IMG/VR virus record: IMGVR_UViG_3300025379_000012
Coordinates: 1 to 59,428 of that record
Source of the DNA: a virus
DNA length: 59,428 nucleotides
Reading direction: 5' to 3' (one strand)
Part shown: one piece after another, positions 17,463 to 24,772 of the stretch
Layout: every line of letters starts with the position of its first letter
Position numbering within the stretch: position 1 is the first letter of the stretch
Notes under the pieces: model-generated
Databases searched by the model: none
What the model saw: the letters and a program-made list of their open reading frames with translations, nothing else
Told to the model about the DNA's origin: nothing
Program-made: the position numbers and the translations under genes

Positions 17463-18251
17463 TCAAGCTCCAAAATTATTTTTAAGTTTCCAAAACTGTA
17501 AGAGACACTTAAACATCTCCCACCCCTTTAGCAGATCTTCCTCAGACCACTCAACCACCTTGATGAGCCCTATGTGCGTCCTAGAGACAAACACATTCGC
17601 ACAGCGTGCATGAGTTAAATTAAGGCCGTAGCGATAGCTAGCGAGTTGCATGACGTGTTCGTCGTAGCCCTCTACCTTATCGTCTGGCCCAAAGTCCTTG
17701 GTCTTAGCGTCTATGACGATGCCGGTGGGTGCTGACTCGTCTGGTTCACAGTACATGTCTACCTTACCGCCAAAGCCTAGATTGCTGGAGAATGATCGCT
17801 CAGTCTTCCAGGGCTGGAAAGGATGGGTCTTAAAGTGATTAAAGACCGTCTCCTCAAACGCCTTGGCTATCTCTGGGTGCTCTACCTTCTTATTACCGCC
17901 GTACCACTTCTCAATTGATTCGTGAATGCGTGTACCGCGTTCTGCGGCCTGCTTTCCCGTCTCCTTTGAGTCAAACACAATACGAGCGATAAAGTCCTTC
18001 TCAGACTCATCTGGCCGCTTTGGCAGGGTAAGCGCCGCCAAGAGCAACTGCTCGTTCTTCCAGACCTCTAGACCAGGCTTAGCCATGATTTTCATCACGG
18101 TTGTGACCGAAGGTACTAGGTTGAACTTGCGTGCGTCTCTGAGCGTTGTAGGACGGTCTGAGCCGTCTTTGGCTTTGACGGTGTACTGGGGTGAGCCGTC
18201 TTGGCCGTACCAGTGAACCGACTCAGCCGATCTTGCGATTATTGTTGCCAT
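17463..18251 (-). CDS. PD-(D/E)XK exonuclease (RecB/Cas4-like)
   Basis: A 262-residue nuclease. Visible motifs in order: PSVTTV (47-52), GTRIHE (106-111), ERSF (151-154), GFGGKVD (159-165, catalytic Asp165), VIDAKT (179-184, catalytic Asp181 and Lys183) and QLASYRYGL (202-210). This is the RecB-type phage exonuclease signature, with motif IV Gln-Tyr. It is expected to process DNA ends for recombination together with the SSB-like protein. The 3' end meets the AT-hook gene and the 5' end overlaps the small membrane protein gene (TAATG). Confidence 0.85.
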   Translation of the reverse strand: MATIIARSAESVHWYGQDGSPQYTVKAKDGSDRPTTLRDARKFNLVPSVTTVMKIMAKPGLEVWKNEQLLLAALTLPKRPDESEKDFIARIVFDSKETGKQAAERGTRIHESIEKWYGGNKKVEHPEIAKAFEETVFNHFKTHPFQPWKTERSFSSNLGFGGKVDMYCEPDESAPTGIVIDAKTKDFGPDDKVEGYDEHVMQLASYRYGLNLTHARCANVFVSRTHIGLIKVVEWSEEDLLKGWEMFKCLLQFWKLKNNFGA

Positions 18252-18379
18252 TACTTTTCCGATGTGATTTTGATTGATTTAATTGCTTGTACGCCTTGAT
18301 CGAGATTGCTGGCCATCTCCATGACGTTGTGTGTTGCCACATAAAGTCCTAAGAAAAGTCCTATTAGGAACTGAACCAT
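18251..18379 (-). CDS. Small membrane protein (42 residues)
   Basis: A 42-residue protein with ATG at 18379, preceded on the minus strand by AGGAG eight bases upstream, ending in a TAATG overlap with the exonuclease gene. The N-terminus MVQFLIGLFLGLYVA is a single membrane segment, and the rest is polar. The good ribosome site and tight coupling support it as a real gene. No family is recognised. Confidence 0.65.
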   Translation of the reverse strand: MVQFLIGLFLGLYVATHNVMEMASNLDQGVQAIKSIKITSEK

Positions 18380-18388
18380 GGAGTTCTC

Positions 18389-18643
18389 CTAGTAAAAATA
18401 ACGCGGCGCACACGTAACTTCGCTGATCACATCCGTAATGTGGCCGCTGACGACCTTTTTTGATGTGACCATAACAGCCCGCATGCCGTTACTTTGACAA
18501 TCGTGAATGGCGTTGATGACCTCCTGCCTGCTCATTGCTGAGACGTGAGTATCAATTACCAGTTGTTGTGTTGGGTACGCGTTAGGATTGTTAGTTGTAG
18601 AACAGCCAACAAGCACCACCGCCAAGAGTGCTATGTATTTCAT
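18389..18643 (-). CDS. Small lipoprotein
   Basis: An 84-residue protein with a lipoprotein signal (MKYIALLAVVLVGC, lipobox LVGC, Cys14). The mature region VSAMSRQEVINAIHDCQ continues as a compact alpha/beta domain ending in CAPRYFY. It lies between the SSB-like gene and the small membrane protein gene, so it should be made early. Early phage lipoproteins sometimes block superinfection at the envelope; that is only a suggestion here. Confidence 0.65.
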   Translation of the reverse strand: MKYIALLAVVLVGCSTTNNPNAYPTQQLVIDTHVSAMSRQEVINAIHDCQSNGMRAVMVTSKKVVSGHITDVISEVTCAPRYFY

Positions 18644-18652
18644 GGTGTCTCC

Positions 18653-19297
18653 TCAGAAGGGAATATCAGAGTCTACGTCGTCGCTAAAGTTAGTCTCGAC
18701 GTGATGAACTTGGCCGCCTTTACCTTGCAATCTCTGCCACTCAGGGGACTGCGCGATTTTGGCTTTTAGCCTCTCGTGGAATGTCTCAAACATCTTCATG
18801 TCTGGGTTATCCAGTTGGAAGATCTCAAGCTCGTTAACGGGCTCTGGTAGCCCAGCTTTCTTGATCATGGCTGGCACAGGTGTGACGCCGTCTACGTTCG
18901 TGTAGGTCTTTCCGTCACTGCCCTTGCTGTCGATTAGGTTAAGCATGCACCAAGCCCCTAAGACCGTTTTAAGGTCAAAGCGACGCATCTCTTCCTCAGT
19001 AAAAGGCTTACCGCGCCAGGACTGTAAGTCGTTACGCAAGTTGGCCTTGGGTGACCAAGACAGCGTATAGTTTTGGAACGCACCGTATGGACGTCCGTCT
19101 TTCATGCGCAAAGGCTGACCGTTGTCGTCGGTGCCGTGGATTTCCCAGTACATAGTGATCTGGTGTAACAACTTGGGTACGCCTTTAAATTCCTTCTTCT
19201 GGGTACCAAGATCTACGATTCGGTAGCAACGAGCTAGGTGCATACCTGGTGGGCAACGTTCAAACTCACCACCCTTGTCTTCTACAAAAAAACTCAT
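18653..19297 (-). CDS. Phage single-stranded DNA-binding-like protein
   Basis: A 214-residue protein from ATG 19297, which has an ideal AAGGAG site; longer in-frame starts lack one. The core (FERCPPGMHLARCYRIVDLG, then LLHQITMYWEI) is an OB-fold-like beta region known from phage proteins next to RecB-type exonucleases. The acidic, aromatic-ended tail (DDVDSDIPF) is the hallmark of SSB C-terminal tips that recruit partner proteins. It is the first gene of the minus-strand operon. Confidence 0.72.
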   Translation of the reverse strand: MSFFVEDKGGEFERCPPGMHLARCYRIVDLGTQKKEFKGVPKLLHQITMYWEIHGTDDNGQPLRMKDGRPYGAFQNYTLSWSPKANLRNDLQSWRGKPFTEEEMRRFDLKTVLGAWCMLNLIDSKGSDGKTYTNVDGVTPVPAMIKKAGLPEPVNELEIFQLDNPDMKMFETFHERLKAKIAQSPEWQRLQGKGGQVHHVETNFSDDVDSDIPF

Positions 19298-19332
19298 TTT
19301 AAACTCCTTAAAACGGCACATGCCGCACACGA

Positions 19333-19351
19333 ACTATAACATAAAATTAAA
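19333..19351 (-). promoter_or_regulatory. Promoter P1 (TTTAAT-N7-TATAGT), minus strand
   Basis: On the minus strand TTTAAT-TTTATGT-TATAGT lies 36 bases before the SSB-like gene. It is one of four copies of the same extended -10 motif, all with 13 bases between the first base of TTTAAT and of TATA. No good -35 box is seen. Confidence 0.65.
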
Positions 19352-19365
19352 ACAATGGGCGTTTG

Positions 19366-19395
19366 TTGCAATTTAACAAAAAGTTATCGTAGAAT
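19366..19395 (+). promoter_or_regulatory. Candidate sigma70-type promoter, plus strand
   Basis: TTGCAA (19366-19371), 18-base spacer, TAGAAT (19390-19395), about 100 bases before the Cro-like gene. The 200-base divergent region 19298-19497 has no gene and holds this promoter and P1 back to back, a likely target for the adjacent regulator. Confidence 0.5.
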
Positions 19396-19497
19396 CAGGG
19401 TGTTGGTAGCACGTGGTACGGGTTAGCGCCGTATTGATTTGTACAGACAGACACTGCTTTATGTGAGGCGTGTTACTAACAACAGCGAGGTAAAACA

Positions 19498-19698
19498 ATG
19501 ACTCTGACGGAATATTTCTCAACAGAGCCACGGGGATCGAAGATAGAAATGGCTGAGTACCTTGGCATTTCACAGACGTGGCTGTCACTCATCATGAGTG
19601 GGCGCAAGCGTGCGTCGGCGCCTCTTTGCCTGAAGATTGAGGAGGCTACGCAAAAGCTGGTCACAAGGAAAGACTTGAGGCCAGACATATTTTCGTGA
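19498..19698 (+). CDS. Cro/YdaS-like HTH regulator
   Basis: A 66-residue protein with a helix-turn-helix (KIEMAEYLGISQTWLSLIM, about residues 15-33). The ending VTRKDLRPDIF is typical of YdaS/Cro-like phage regulators. It lies next to the divergent promoters and probably sets the balance between the minus- and plus-strand operons. No CI-like partner or integrase is present, so there is no evidence for lysogeny. Confidence 0.8.
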   Translation: MTLTEYFSTEPRGSKIEMAEYLGISQTWLSLIMSGRKRASAPLCLKIEEATQKLVTRKDLRPDIFS

Positions 19699-19704
19699 TA
19701 TAGT
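19675..19704 (+). promoter_or_regulatory. Candidate promoter for the ParB-helicase-primase operon leader
   Basis: TTGAGG (19675-19680), 18-base spacer, TATAGT (19699-19704), overlapping the end of the Cro-like gene. Transcription would start near 19712 and run through the structured leader. Confidence 0.45.
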
Positions 19705-19709
19705 TATTT

Positions 19710-19811
19710 AACGCTTGGCGGCGTTTTTGGGTAAGCCCTAGACGGGACTCTGCTGGTACCCACCAGTCCGCCAACATCGCAAGATGAGAGTCTCGCCTAG
19801 GGCTTTTTTTT
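19710..19811 (+). terminator. Structured leader with strong terminator before the ParB-like gene
   Basis: A small stem AACGC/GCGTT with following T-run is at about 19711-19727. Then a long stem pairs 19733-19750 with 19788-19805: 18 positions with one mismatch and one G-U. It encloses a CTGG/CCAG hairpin and is followed directly by eight T (19804-19811). The T-run ends just before the GGAG ribosome site of the ParB-like gene. It may end the Cro transcript, release a roughly 100-base RNA, or act as an attenuator of the replication operon. Confidence 0.75.
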
Positions 19812-19820
19812 GGAGTAAAC

Positions 19821-20603
19821 ATGAGTAGAACAATAAAACTAGAAGAGTTGAGAGTTGACGGAGGCACGCAAAAGCGTCCACTTGATCAGGCAACAGTTGA
19901 TCACTATGCGGATTGCATGGAAAGCGGAGACGTGTTTCCTATCGTTAAAGCAACATTTGACGGTAAGTATTACTGGCTGTGGGACGGCTTTCACAGATAC
20001 TTTGCGTATAAGAAGCTGGGCTACGCAACGATTGAGCTAGATTACATTCCAGGCACCCGTGAGGATGCCGAGGATCTGTCTTACGGTGCTAACGGTAAGC
20101 ACGGACGCTCTCGTACCAGACAAGAGAAAGAAGAGATTGTTTTAGATGCGCTGTCTAAAGAGCGTCACAAAAACAAGAGCAACAAAGAGATTGCCAGGCT
20201 GTGTGAGGTGTCTGACAAGTTTGTGGCCGCTGTTCGTAGCCCTGAGAAAAAGGCTAAACAGGCTCAAAACGTCAAAAAGCATTACGAAAAAAAGGCAAAC
20301 GAGAGCGCGATTGAATCGCGGTCTGAGGAACCCAAGCCCTCAATTTTGGACGGAAACGAGCCCAGTGAGGAAGAGTTAAAGGCCAATGAGATGGCTATGC
20401 AGGCCGATTTGGATACTTTAAACAAGCTCCTTGAGGCTGACGATGCCCTGGCAACTGCACACGCTGAAATTAAGCGATTAAACTATCTGGTCGCCCAGAA
20501 AGAGGTCAGGATCGCCGCGATTATGCGCGAGAAGAGTGAATGTATTAAGTTATGTAAGAGCCTACAGTCCCAGTTAGATAAGATACACAGGAACAAAAAA
20601 TGA
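19821..20603 (+). CDS. ParB/Srx-fold protein
   Basis: A 260-residue protein. The N-terminal ParB-like fold (residues 5-110) shows QATVDHYADCMESG, VVFDG-like KATFDGKYYWLWDG and the nucleotide-site motif DGFHRYFA (55-62). A helical region with a probable helix-turn-helix (NKEIARLCEVSDKFVAAVR, about 118-136) and a coiled-coil tail follow. ParB-like proteins bind DNA at specific sites and some bind CTP; phage versions also regulate transcription or act as nucleases. The gene holds one copy of the dispersed near-palindrome, read as AIESRSEEP. It is the first gene of the replication operon. Confidence 0.75.
   Translation: MSRTIKLEELRVDGGTQKRPLDQATVDHYADCMESGDVFPIVKATFDGKYYWLWDGFHRYFAYKKLGYATIELDYIPGTREDAEDLSYGANGKHGRSRTRQEKEEIVLDALSKERHKNKSNKEIARLCEVSDKFVAAVRSPEKKAKQAQNVKKHYEKKANESAIESRSEEPKPSILDGNEPSEEELKANEMAMQADLDTLNKLLEADDALATAHAEIKRLNYLVAQKEVRIAAIMREKSECIKLCKSLQSQLDKIHRNKK
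20306..20320 (+). repeat. Dispersed near-palindrome, copy 3
   Basis: Full 15-base form CGCGATTGAATCGCG inside the ParB-like gene, encoding A-I-E-S-R between the HTH region and the coiled coil. Confidence 0.9.
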
Positions 20604-22129
20604 GCGAAGTCCTAGCCCCAAGTGAGGGTAATGATGGAACAACCTTCCCCGAACCCAGACCTTTCCAACTGTCCGCCCATGAAGCCCTACGCCAAGGATT
20701 CAGGAACGGCCATAAACGACAACTCATCATGGCGCCTACAGGTGCAGGCAAGACCTATCTGGGTCTACGCATCTGTAACGAGGCCATACAAAAGGGTAAG
20801 CGTGCCGTGTTCTTATGCGACCGTACTACTCTTATTAACCAAACTTCTGAGGTGGCTGACTCTTACGGCTTGAAAGAGCACGGCGTTATACAGGCTAACC
20901 ACTGGCGCAGGTTGCCAGATAAGCTCCTTCAGGTGGCCTCAGCGCAGACTATTGCCAAGCGTGAGTACTGGCCTGCGCTAGACGTCTTAGTCGTTGATGA
21001 GGCACACACCCAGTACAAGGTATGGACTGAATACGCGGTTGAATGTGGGGCGGCGGTTATAGGCTTATCTGCTACACCGTTTAGTCCTGGACTGGGTAAG
21101 ATCTTTACTAACCTGATTAACGCAACCACCATGCACGATCTGACTGAGTCAGGTGTACTGGTACCCATGCGGATATTCTCTTGTACTAAACCTGATATGA
21201 CTGGCGCGGCAACCAGGGGCGGTGAGTGGACAGACAAGGCCGCCGAAGAGCGTGAGATGGGAATCATTGGCGATGTAGTAAGCGAGTGGCTAAACTTTGC
21301 TGAGAACCGCAAGACGATTGTCTTTGGGGCAACGATTAAGCACTGTGAAGAGTTGTGTAGTTCGTTTATCAGCCAAGGCGTTATGGCCGCTGTGTTTACG
21401 TCTAACACGACGGCTAAAGAGCGCGAGGATCTACTGGAGGAGTACAGAAAGCCTGACAGCTACCTCAAGGTGTTGATCTCTGTAGAAGCGCTGGCAAAGG
21501 GATTTGATGTGCCTGACGTTGGCTGTGTGTGTGATGCTAGACCTTTGCGTAAGTCATTGTCTACAGCCATTCAGATGTGGGGGCGCGGTTTAAGGAGTTC
21601 GCCTGATACGGGTAAGAAGGATTGTTATCTACTCGATTTCAGTGGAAATATTATCCGCTTTGCTGAAGACTTTACCGACATATTCTTTAACGGTCTATCC
21701 GAACTCGACAACGGTGAGAAGTTAGATAAGAAGATTCGTAAGGATGAGGACTACGAGCTGAAGGGCTGTCCTAAGTGTGGATACAAACCCTTTACAAAGA
21801 GATGTATGGGGTGTGGTTACGAGCGCCCTGGTCGTCCAATGGAAGATGCTTTGCCTGGCCACATGAGCGAGATCTACATTGGAGAGGGTAAGAATAAAAA
21901 GAAACTTGCAGACAATGCTGAGCACTTATGGGCGCAGATTGTGACGTATGCCCGTGCGCACAGTAAGCCTGAGAATCAACAGGGAAGGGCTTGGCATTTA
22001 TTTAAAAGAATTACGGGGCAGGCGCCGACCTGGATGTTCTCAACTCAGAAAAATGTTGAGATTACGCGTAACGTTCACAACAAAATAACACAGATGAATA
22101 TGGCATGGAAAAAGGGACTACAACGATGA
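20600..22129 (+). CDS. SF2 DNA helicase with zinc-ribbon insertion
   Basis: A 509-residue superfamily 2 helicase. Motifs: Walker A APTGAGKT (45-52), DEAH (133-136), SATPF (157-161), a second RecA domain with LAKGFD (298-303) and QMWGRGLR (325-332). A C-terminal zinc ribbon follows (Cys390, Cys393, Cys402, Cys405). It is probably the replicative or recombination helicase. It overlaps the ParB-like gene and the next small gene by 4 bases each, in an operon with the primase. Confidence 0.88.
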   Translation: MSEVLAPSEGNDGTTFPEPRPFQLSAHEALRQGFRNGHKRQLIMAPTGAGKTYLGLRICNEAIQKGKRAVFLCDRTTLINQTSEVADSYGLKEHGVIQANHWRRLPDKLLQVASAQTIAKREYWPALDVLVVDEAHTQYKVWTEYAVECGAAVIGLSATPFSPGLGKIFTNLINATTMHDLTESGVLVPMRIFSCTKPDMTGAATRGGEWTDKAAEEREMGIIGDVVSEWLNFAENRKTIVFGATIKHCEELCSSFISQGVMAAVFTSNTTAKEREDLLEEYRKPDSYLKVLISVEALAKGFDVPDVGCVCDARPLRKSLSTAIQMWGRGLRSSPDTGKKDCYLLDFSGNIIRFAEDFTDIFFNGLSELDNGEKLDKKIRKDEDYELKGCPKCGYKPFTKRCMGCGYERPGRPMEDALPGHMSEIYIGEGKNKKKLADNAEHLWAQIVTYARAHSKPENQQGRAWHLFKRITGQAPTWMFSTQKNVEITRNVHNKITQMNMAWKKGLQR

Positions 22130-22290
22130 AACCAACAACACTTGAAGCATTAATTTATAACCGTGAAGCCAGACTCAAAGACAGAATAGAAAGAATAGGC
22201 GGTGTAAAAGATAAGATTAGACTAGAAGAGGTTAGGTATCTCAAGAAGCAATTACAAGAGATGTTAAAGAATTTGAGGGGACAAGAATGA
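22126..22290 (+). CDS. Small coiled-coil protein in the replication operon
   Basis: A 54-residue, highly charged helical protein (KPTTLEALIYNREARLKDRI) whose ATG overlaps the helicase stop and whose end overlaps the primase start. Coupling to both suggests a replication accessory protein, but no family is recognised. Confidence 0.55.
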   Translation: MKPTTLEALIYNREARLKDRIERIGGVKDKIRLEEVRYLKKQLQEMLKNLRGQE

Positions 22291-23156
22291 ACTTCGTTGA
22301 CTTTGCACGTATACACGGCGTAGACATCGATTATTCCCAACTCTACCCTTCTGACAAGATACGAAGGTGTGGAACGGTTGATAAGCCTAAGTCTACGAAC
22401 GGTGCGTTCTTTTACGACGGTGAGCGTGGCTGGGTATTTAACTGGGCAGGCGAGGCTCGCGTGTGCTGGTTTGAGTCTACTAAGCCGTGGTCAGATGCTG
22501 AAAAGCGTGAGTGGGCTGTAAAGCGTCAGCAGGCTAACTCTGACAAAGATAGATCCTATGAGGTTGCCGCACAAAAGGCCGACACGATTTTGCGCTCAGC
22601 CAAGATGGAATCACACCCTTATCTAGAGATCAAAGGTTTCAAAGAGATGAAGGCGTTGGTGCTTGAGGGTAGGCTCCTTATTCCTATGCGCAATGTGGTT
22701 ACGTCTAAGCTCCAGGGGCTTCAATCGATCTATTGGGACGAGGAGGCCAGAAAGTACGAAAAGAAAATGCTACACGGTATGCGGGCTAAAAATGCTGTGC
22801 TCTGTATGGGTCCTAGAGGGGCTTCAGAGCTTTGGTTTGTTGAGGGGTATGCCACAGGTCTATCCGTTCACAAAGCGCTTCGTAGCATGGGATTACACGC
22901 CACGGTGGTGGTTTGTTTCTCGGCATCTAACATGGTGCAGGTTGTTGACCAGTTGAACGGTTATCGGTTTATCTTTGCGGATAACGACTTGAGCAAGACT
23001 GGAGAAAAATCGGCAATAAGTACTGGTTTGCCTTGGACAATGGCGGATGAGTGTGGTATGGACGCCAACGACTTGCATAAAAAGAAAGGTTTGATGGCTG
23101 TGCAAAAGAAAATTATGGATATTCGTAGGGAGTTCTTGACAAAGCAGGCCGCTTAG
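22287..23156 (+). CDS. TOPRIM primase-like protein
   Basis: A 289-residue protein. The C-terminal TOPRIM domain has FVEGYATGLSV (184-194, catalytic Glu186) and FIFADND (228-234, metal-binding Asp232 and Asp234). The N-terminal half is the conserved phage/plasmid primase-associated region (GAFFYDGERGWVFNW). No zinc-finger of the usual CxxC type is visible, so it may depend on a partner for template recognition. No DNA polymerase accompanies it. Confidence 0.8.
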   Translation: MNFVDFARIHGVDIDYSQLYPSDKIRRCGTVDKPKSTNGAFFYDGERGWVFNWAGEARVCWFESTKPWSDAEKREWAVKRQQANSDKDRSYEVAAQKADTILRSAKMESHPYLEIKGFKEMKALVLEGRLLIPMRNVVTSKLQGLQSIYWDEEARKYEKKMLHGMRAKNAVLCMGPRGASELWFVEGYATGLSVHKALRSMGLHATVVVCFSASNMVQVVDQLNGYRFIFADNDLSKTGEKSAISTGLPWTMADECGMDANDLHKKKGLMAVQKKIMDIRREFLTKQAA

Positions 23157-23166
23157 GCTTTATAAT
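23136..23166 (+). promoter_or_regulatory. Strong sigma70-type promoter before the non-coding region
   Basis: Perfect TTGACA (23136-23141) and perfect TATAAT (23161-23166) with a 19-base spacer, overlapping the primase stop. The spacer is two bases longer than optimal. Expected start of transcription is near 23173. Confidence 0.7.
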
Positions 23167-23172
23167 TTACGT

Positions 23173-23613
23173 AACGATGGCCTGGTAAACCATCGTAGTT
23201 CTGTGAAACGCACTCGCAAACCCATTGGTGAGCGGGCTTTGTCAAAGCTAGGATGTCCTGTCACAGCAGGCTCTTACGCGGCAACCAAGCCTAAAGCTCG
23301 TTCACCAATGGGTTTTTCGCTTTCTGCCGTACCCGTACTCCACACGATAGTAAGGGGCGCAAGTGGGCCTGCGTGGAAGTAAACCGCGACACGGTATGTC
23401 GTAAGACTAGGGGGCAGTTCCCGAATAATCCGTGCGGCTGGTCGAATCATCAAGCCGAGGGGCGTGTGGCTAATCCACAGCATGATGATGCTCACTGAGC
23501 GGTGAAGCACCTTCCCTCTCTACTCCGTCTGGGGTAGGGGGGTCTTTGGGTGAAAGGTATTCAGGGAGTCCAAGGAGTCCGACAGGGTGGGAGCCGTCCC
23601 CGCCCATTTTTTT
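23173..23613 (+). ncRNA. Probable large structured non-coding RNA (about 440 nt)
   Basis: The region has no convincing gene but is framed by a consensus promoter and a strong terminator. Hairpins in order: ACGATGG/CCATCGT at 23174-23196; a 23-bp stem pairing 23218-23240 with 23293-23315 (two G-U, no mismatch), with CCTG/CAGG nested inside; TGTGG/CCACA at 23465-23479; AGCAT/ATGCT at 23479-23492; then the terminator. It does not look like tmRNA, RNase P RNA, a group I intron or a tRNA. A 59-codon frame from GTG 23203 to 23382 exists but has no ribosome site. Function is unknown. Confidence 0.6.
23585..23613 (+). terminator. Rho-independent terminator of the non-coding RNA
   Basis: GGGTGGG (23585-23591), seven-base loop, CCCGCCC (23599-23605, one G-U pair), then A and seven T (23607-23613). 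Confidence 0.85.
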
Positions 23614-23623
23614 GTCTAAGTGC

Positions 23624-23642
23624 TTTAATTTAATGTTATAGT
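23624..23642 (+). promoter_or_regulatory. Promoter P2 (TTTAAT-N7-TATAGT)
   Basis: TTTAAT-TTAATGT-TATAGT ends 17 bases before the ATG of the next gene and directly follows the terminator at 23585-23613. It matches P1, P3 and P4 in sequence and spacing, so it probably drives the accessory gene block. Confidence 0.65.
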
Positions 23643-23659
23643 AGGGGTAAGAGGTGAAT

Positions 23660-23944
23660 ATGACTGAAGAAGAACTAGAGATTGCGGCGATTAAGCATGA
23701 GAGACGGCGTAACACGTTTACGGCGGAGGGATTGAGCAACGCGGACGCTTGGGAGTTGGCCGATAAGATGATGGAGCGTGATCAAGATCCACAAGACGAC
23801 AGGCGGTTGTGTTTCGAGTGTAAGAAGTACGACACGGTGTACAAGACCTGCCCAATGATTGTTGATAAGAAGGGTATCCATCAACGGCCACTGAGGTTCA
23901 CGCTTCAGCGGTGTGATTGGTTTGACCTAAAGGGTAAGAAATGA
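23660..23944 (+). CDS. Small Cys-rich (zinc-binding) protein
   Basis: A 94-residue protein; ATG 23660 is placed five bases after GAGG, and a GTG two codons earlier is the alternative. Four cysteines (CFECKK, KTCPM, RCDWF) near the C-terminus can bind a metal. The N-terminal half is acidic and helical. It overlaps the RuvC-like gene by 4 bases. No named family is assigned. Confidence 0.6.
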   Translation: MTEEELEIAAIKHERRRNTFTAEGLSNADAWELADKMMERDQDPQDDRRLCFECKKYDTVYKTCPMIVDKKGIHQRPLRFTLQRCDWFDLKGKK

Positions 23945-24399
23945 AGATGTACCTTGGAATTGATCCAGGCTTTAGCGGAGCGTGGGGGATAGTGACCTAT
24001 CACGGTAAGTATCAGTCCTGCGGGGACATGTTGAACAACGGTAAACATATCCTATCGCGTGACGTACATGCTGAGATTGTTATGGCGATTGATCGACAAG
24101 ACATGTACGGCGTGATTGAGTCTGTACACAGCATGCCGGCGCAGGGAGTTGCATCTAGTTTTAAGTTTGGAGTTGCCTTTGGTATGGCGATAGCAATCAT
24201 GGAGCGGATTAACTGTCCTTGGATGTTGGTCACGCCGCAGGCATGGAAGAAGGATATGGGGCTCAGCTCAGATAAAGATTTATCTCTTGAGATGGCAAGG
24301 AAGCTGTGGCCTACAGCTCCACTGTCTCGAAAGATGGATAACGGACGGGCAGAAGCATTATTAATGGCAGAGTGGTTAAGAAGAGAGGAGCATAAATGA
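23941..24399 (+). CDS. RuvC-like Holliday junction resolvase
   Basis: A 152-residue RNase H-fold nuclease. The pattern is YLGIDPGFSGA (4-14, catalytic Asp8), VIESVH (58-63, catalytic Glu60), and a C-terminal MDNGRAEALLMAEW (132-145) with Asp133 and Glu138 as likely metal ligands. This is the phage RuvC-like family, which resolves branched DNA before packaging. It pairs logically with the helicase and exonuclease elsewhere in the window. Confidence 0.85.
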   Translation: MKMYLGIDPGFSGAWGIVTYHGKYQSCGDMLNNGKHILSRDVHAEIVMAIDRQDMYGVIESVHSMPAQGVASSFKFGVAFGMAIAIMERINCPWMLVTPQAWKKDMGLSSDKDLSLEMARKLWPTAPLSRKMDNGRAEALLMAEWLRREEHK

Positions 24400-24587
24400 C
24401 TAAAGCAGAATTATTAAACGTACTTAGGATTGCAGGGCTTGGAGAGAATGCAGTTATCTTGGCGGGTAATGCATTTGATCTTGGGGCTGAAGCAGAGCGT
24501 GAGGAGTGTGCAAAGATTTGTGAAAACTGGTCGCATGCTAATGGTGATGACTGTGCAGAATCTATTCGTGCAAGGGGACAACAATGA
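24396..24587 (+). CDS. Small AEREECAKICE-type protein
   Basis: A 63-residue protein with an AEREECAKICENWS motif and a terminal CAESIRARGQQ. The combination (Cys-containing helix, then AIRARG-like end) is common in small accessory phage proteins of unknown role. A related protein is at 26586-26843. It overlaps both neighbours by 4 bases. Confidence 0.65.
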   Translation: MTKAELLNVLRIAGLGENAVILAGNAFDLGAEAEREECAKICENWSHANGDDCAESIRARGQQ

Positions 24588-24772
24588 AAGCATTTCCAAA
24601 ACTAAATGAAAAACAACCCTCTTACCAAACTGGCATGGACTTGAGGGACTGGTTTGCTGGATTAGCTATGGAAGGGATTGTTTTTGAGGGAGTTAGTCCA
24701 GAACAAACAGCTAAGGCCGCATACCAAATGGCAGATGCAATGATGAAGGCGAGAGAGAATAATCATGAGTAA
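24584..24772 (+). CDS. Small accessory protein
   Basis: A 62-residue protein beginning MKAFPKLNEKQPSYQTGMDL and containing RDWFAGLAMEGI, then EQTAKAAYQMADAMMKARE. The DLRDWFAGLAM pattern is frequent in small phage proteins encoded near replication genes, with no assigned function that I know of. It overlaps the next gene by 8 bases. Confidence 0.6.
   Translation: MKAFPKLNEKQPSYQTGMDLRDWFAGLAMEGIVFEGVSPEQTAKAAYQMADAMMKARENNHE

Noticed and set aside
19498-19698. Lysogeny switch at the divergent region
   Set aside because: Only one small HTH gene, no integrase, no repressor partner and no attachment site seen; more likely an early timing control.
23203-23382. 59-codon frame from GTG in the non-coding region
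   Set aside because: No ribosome site, composition unlike phage proteins, and the frame runs through both arms of the 23-bp stem. Kept only as an alternative to the RNA.
23380-23460. tRNA-like stretch (GGTCGAATCATCA) in the non-coding region
   Set aside because: No acceptor stem or anticodon arm can be formed around it.
23274-23510. Minus-strand 78-codon frame in the same region
   Set aside because: No ribosome site, antisense to the promoter and terminator pair, and no recognisable protein features.
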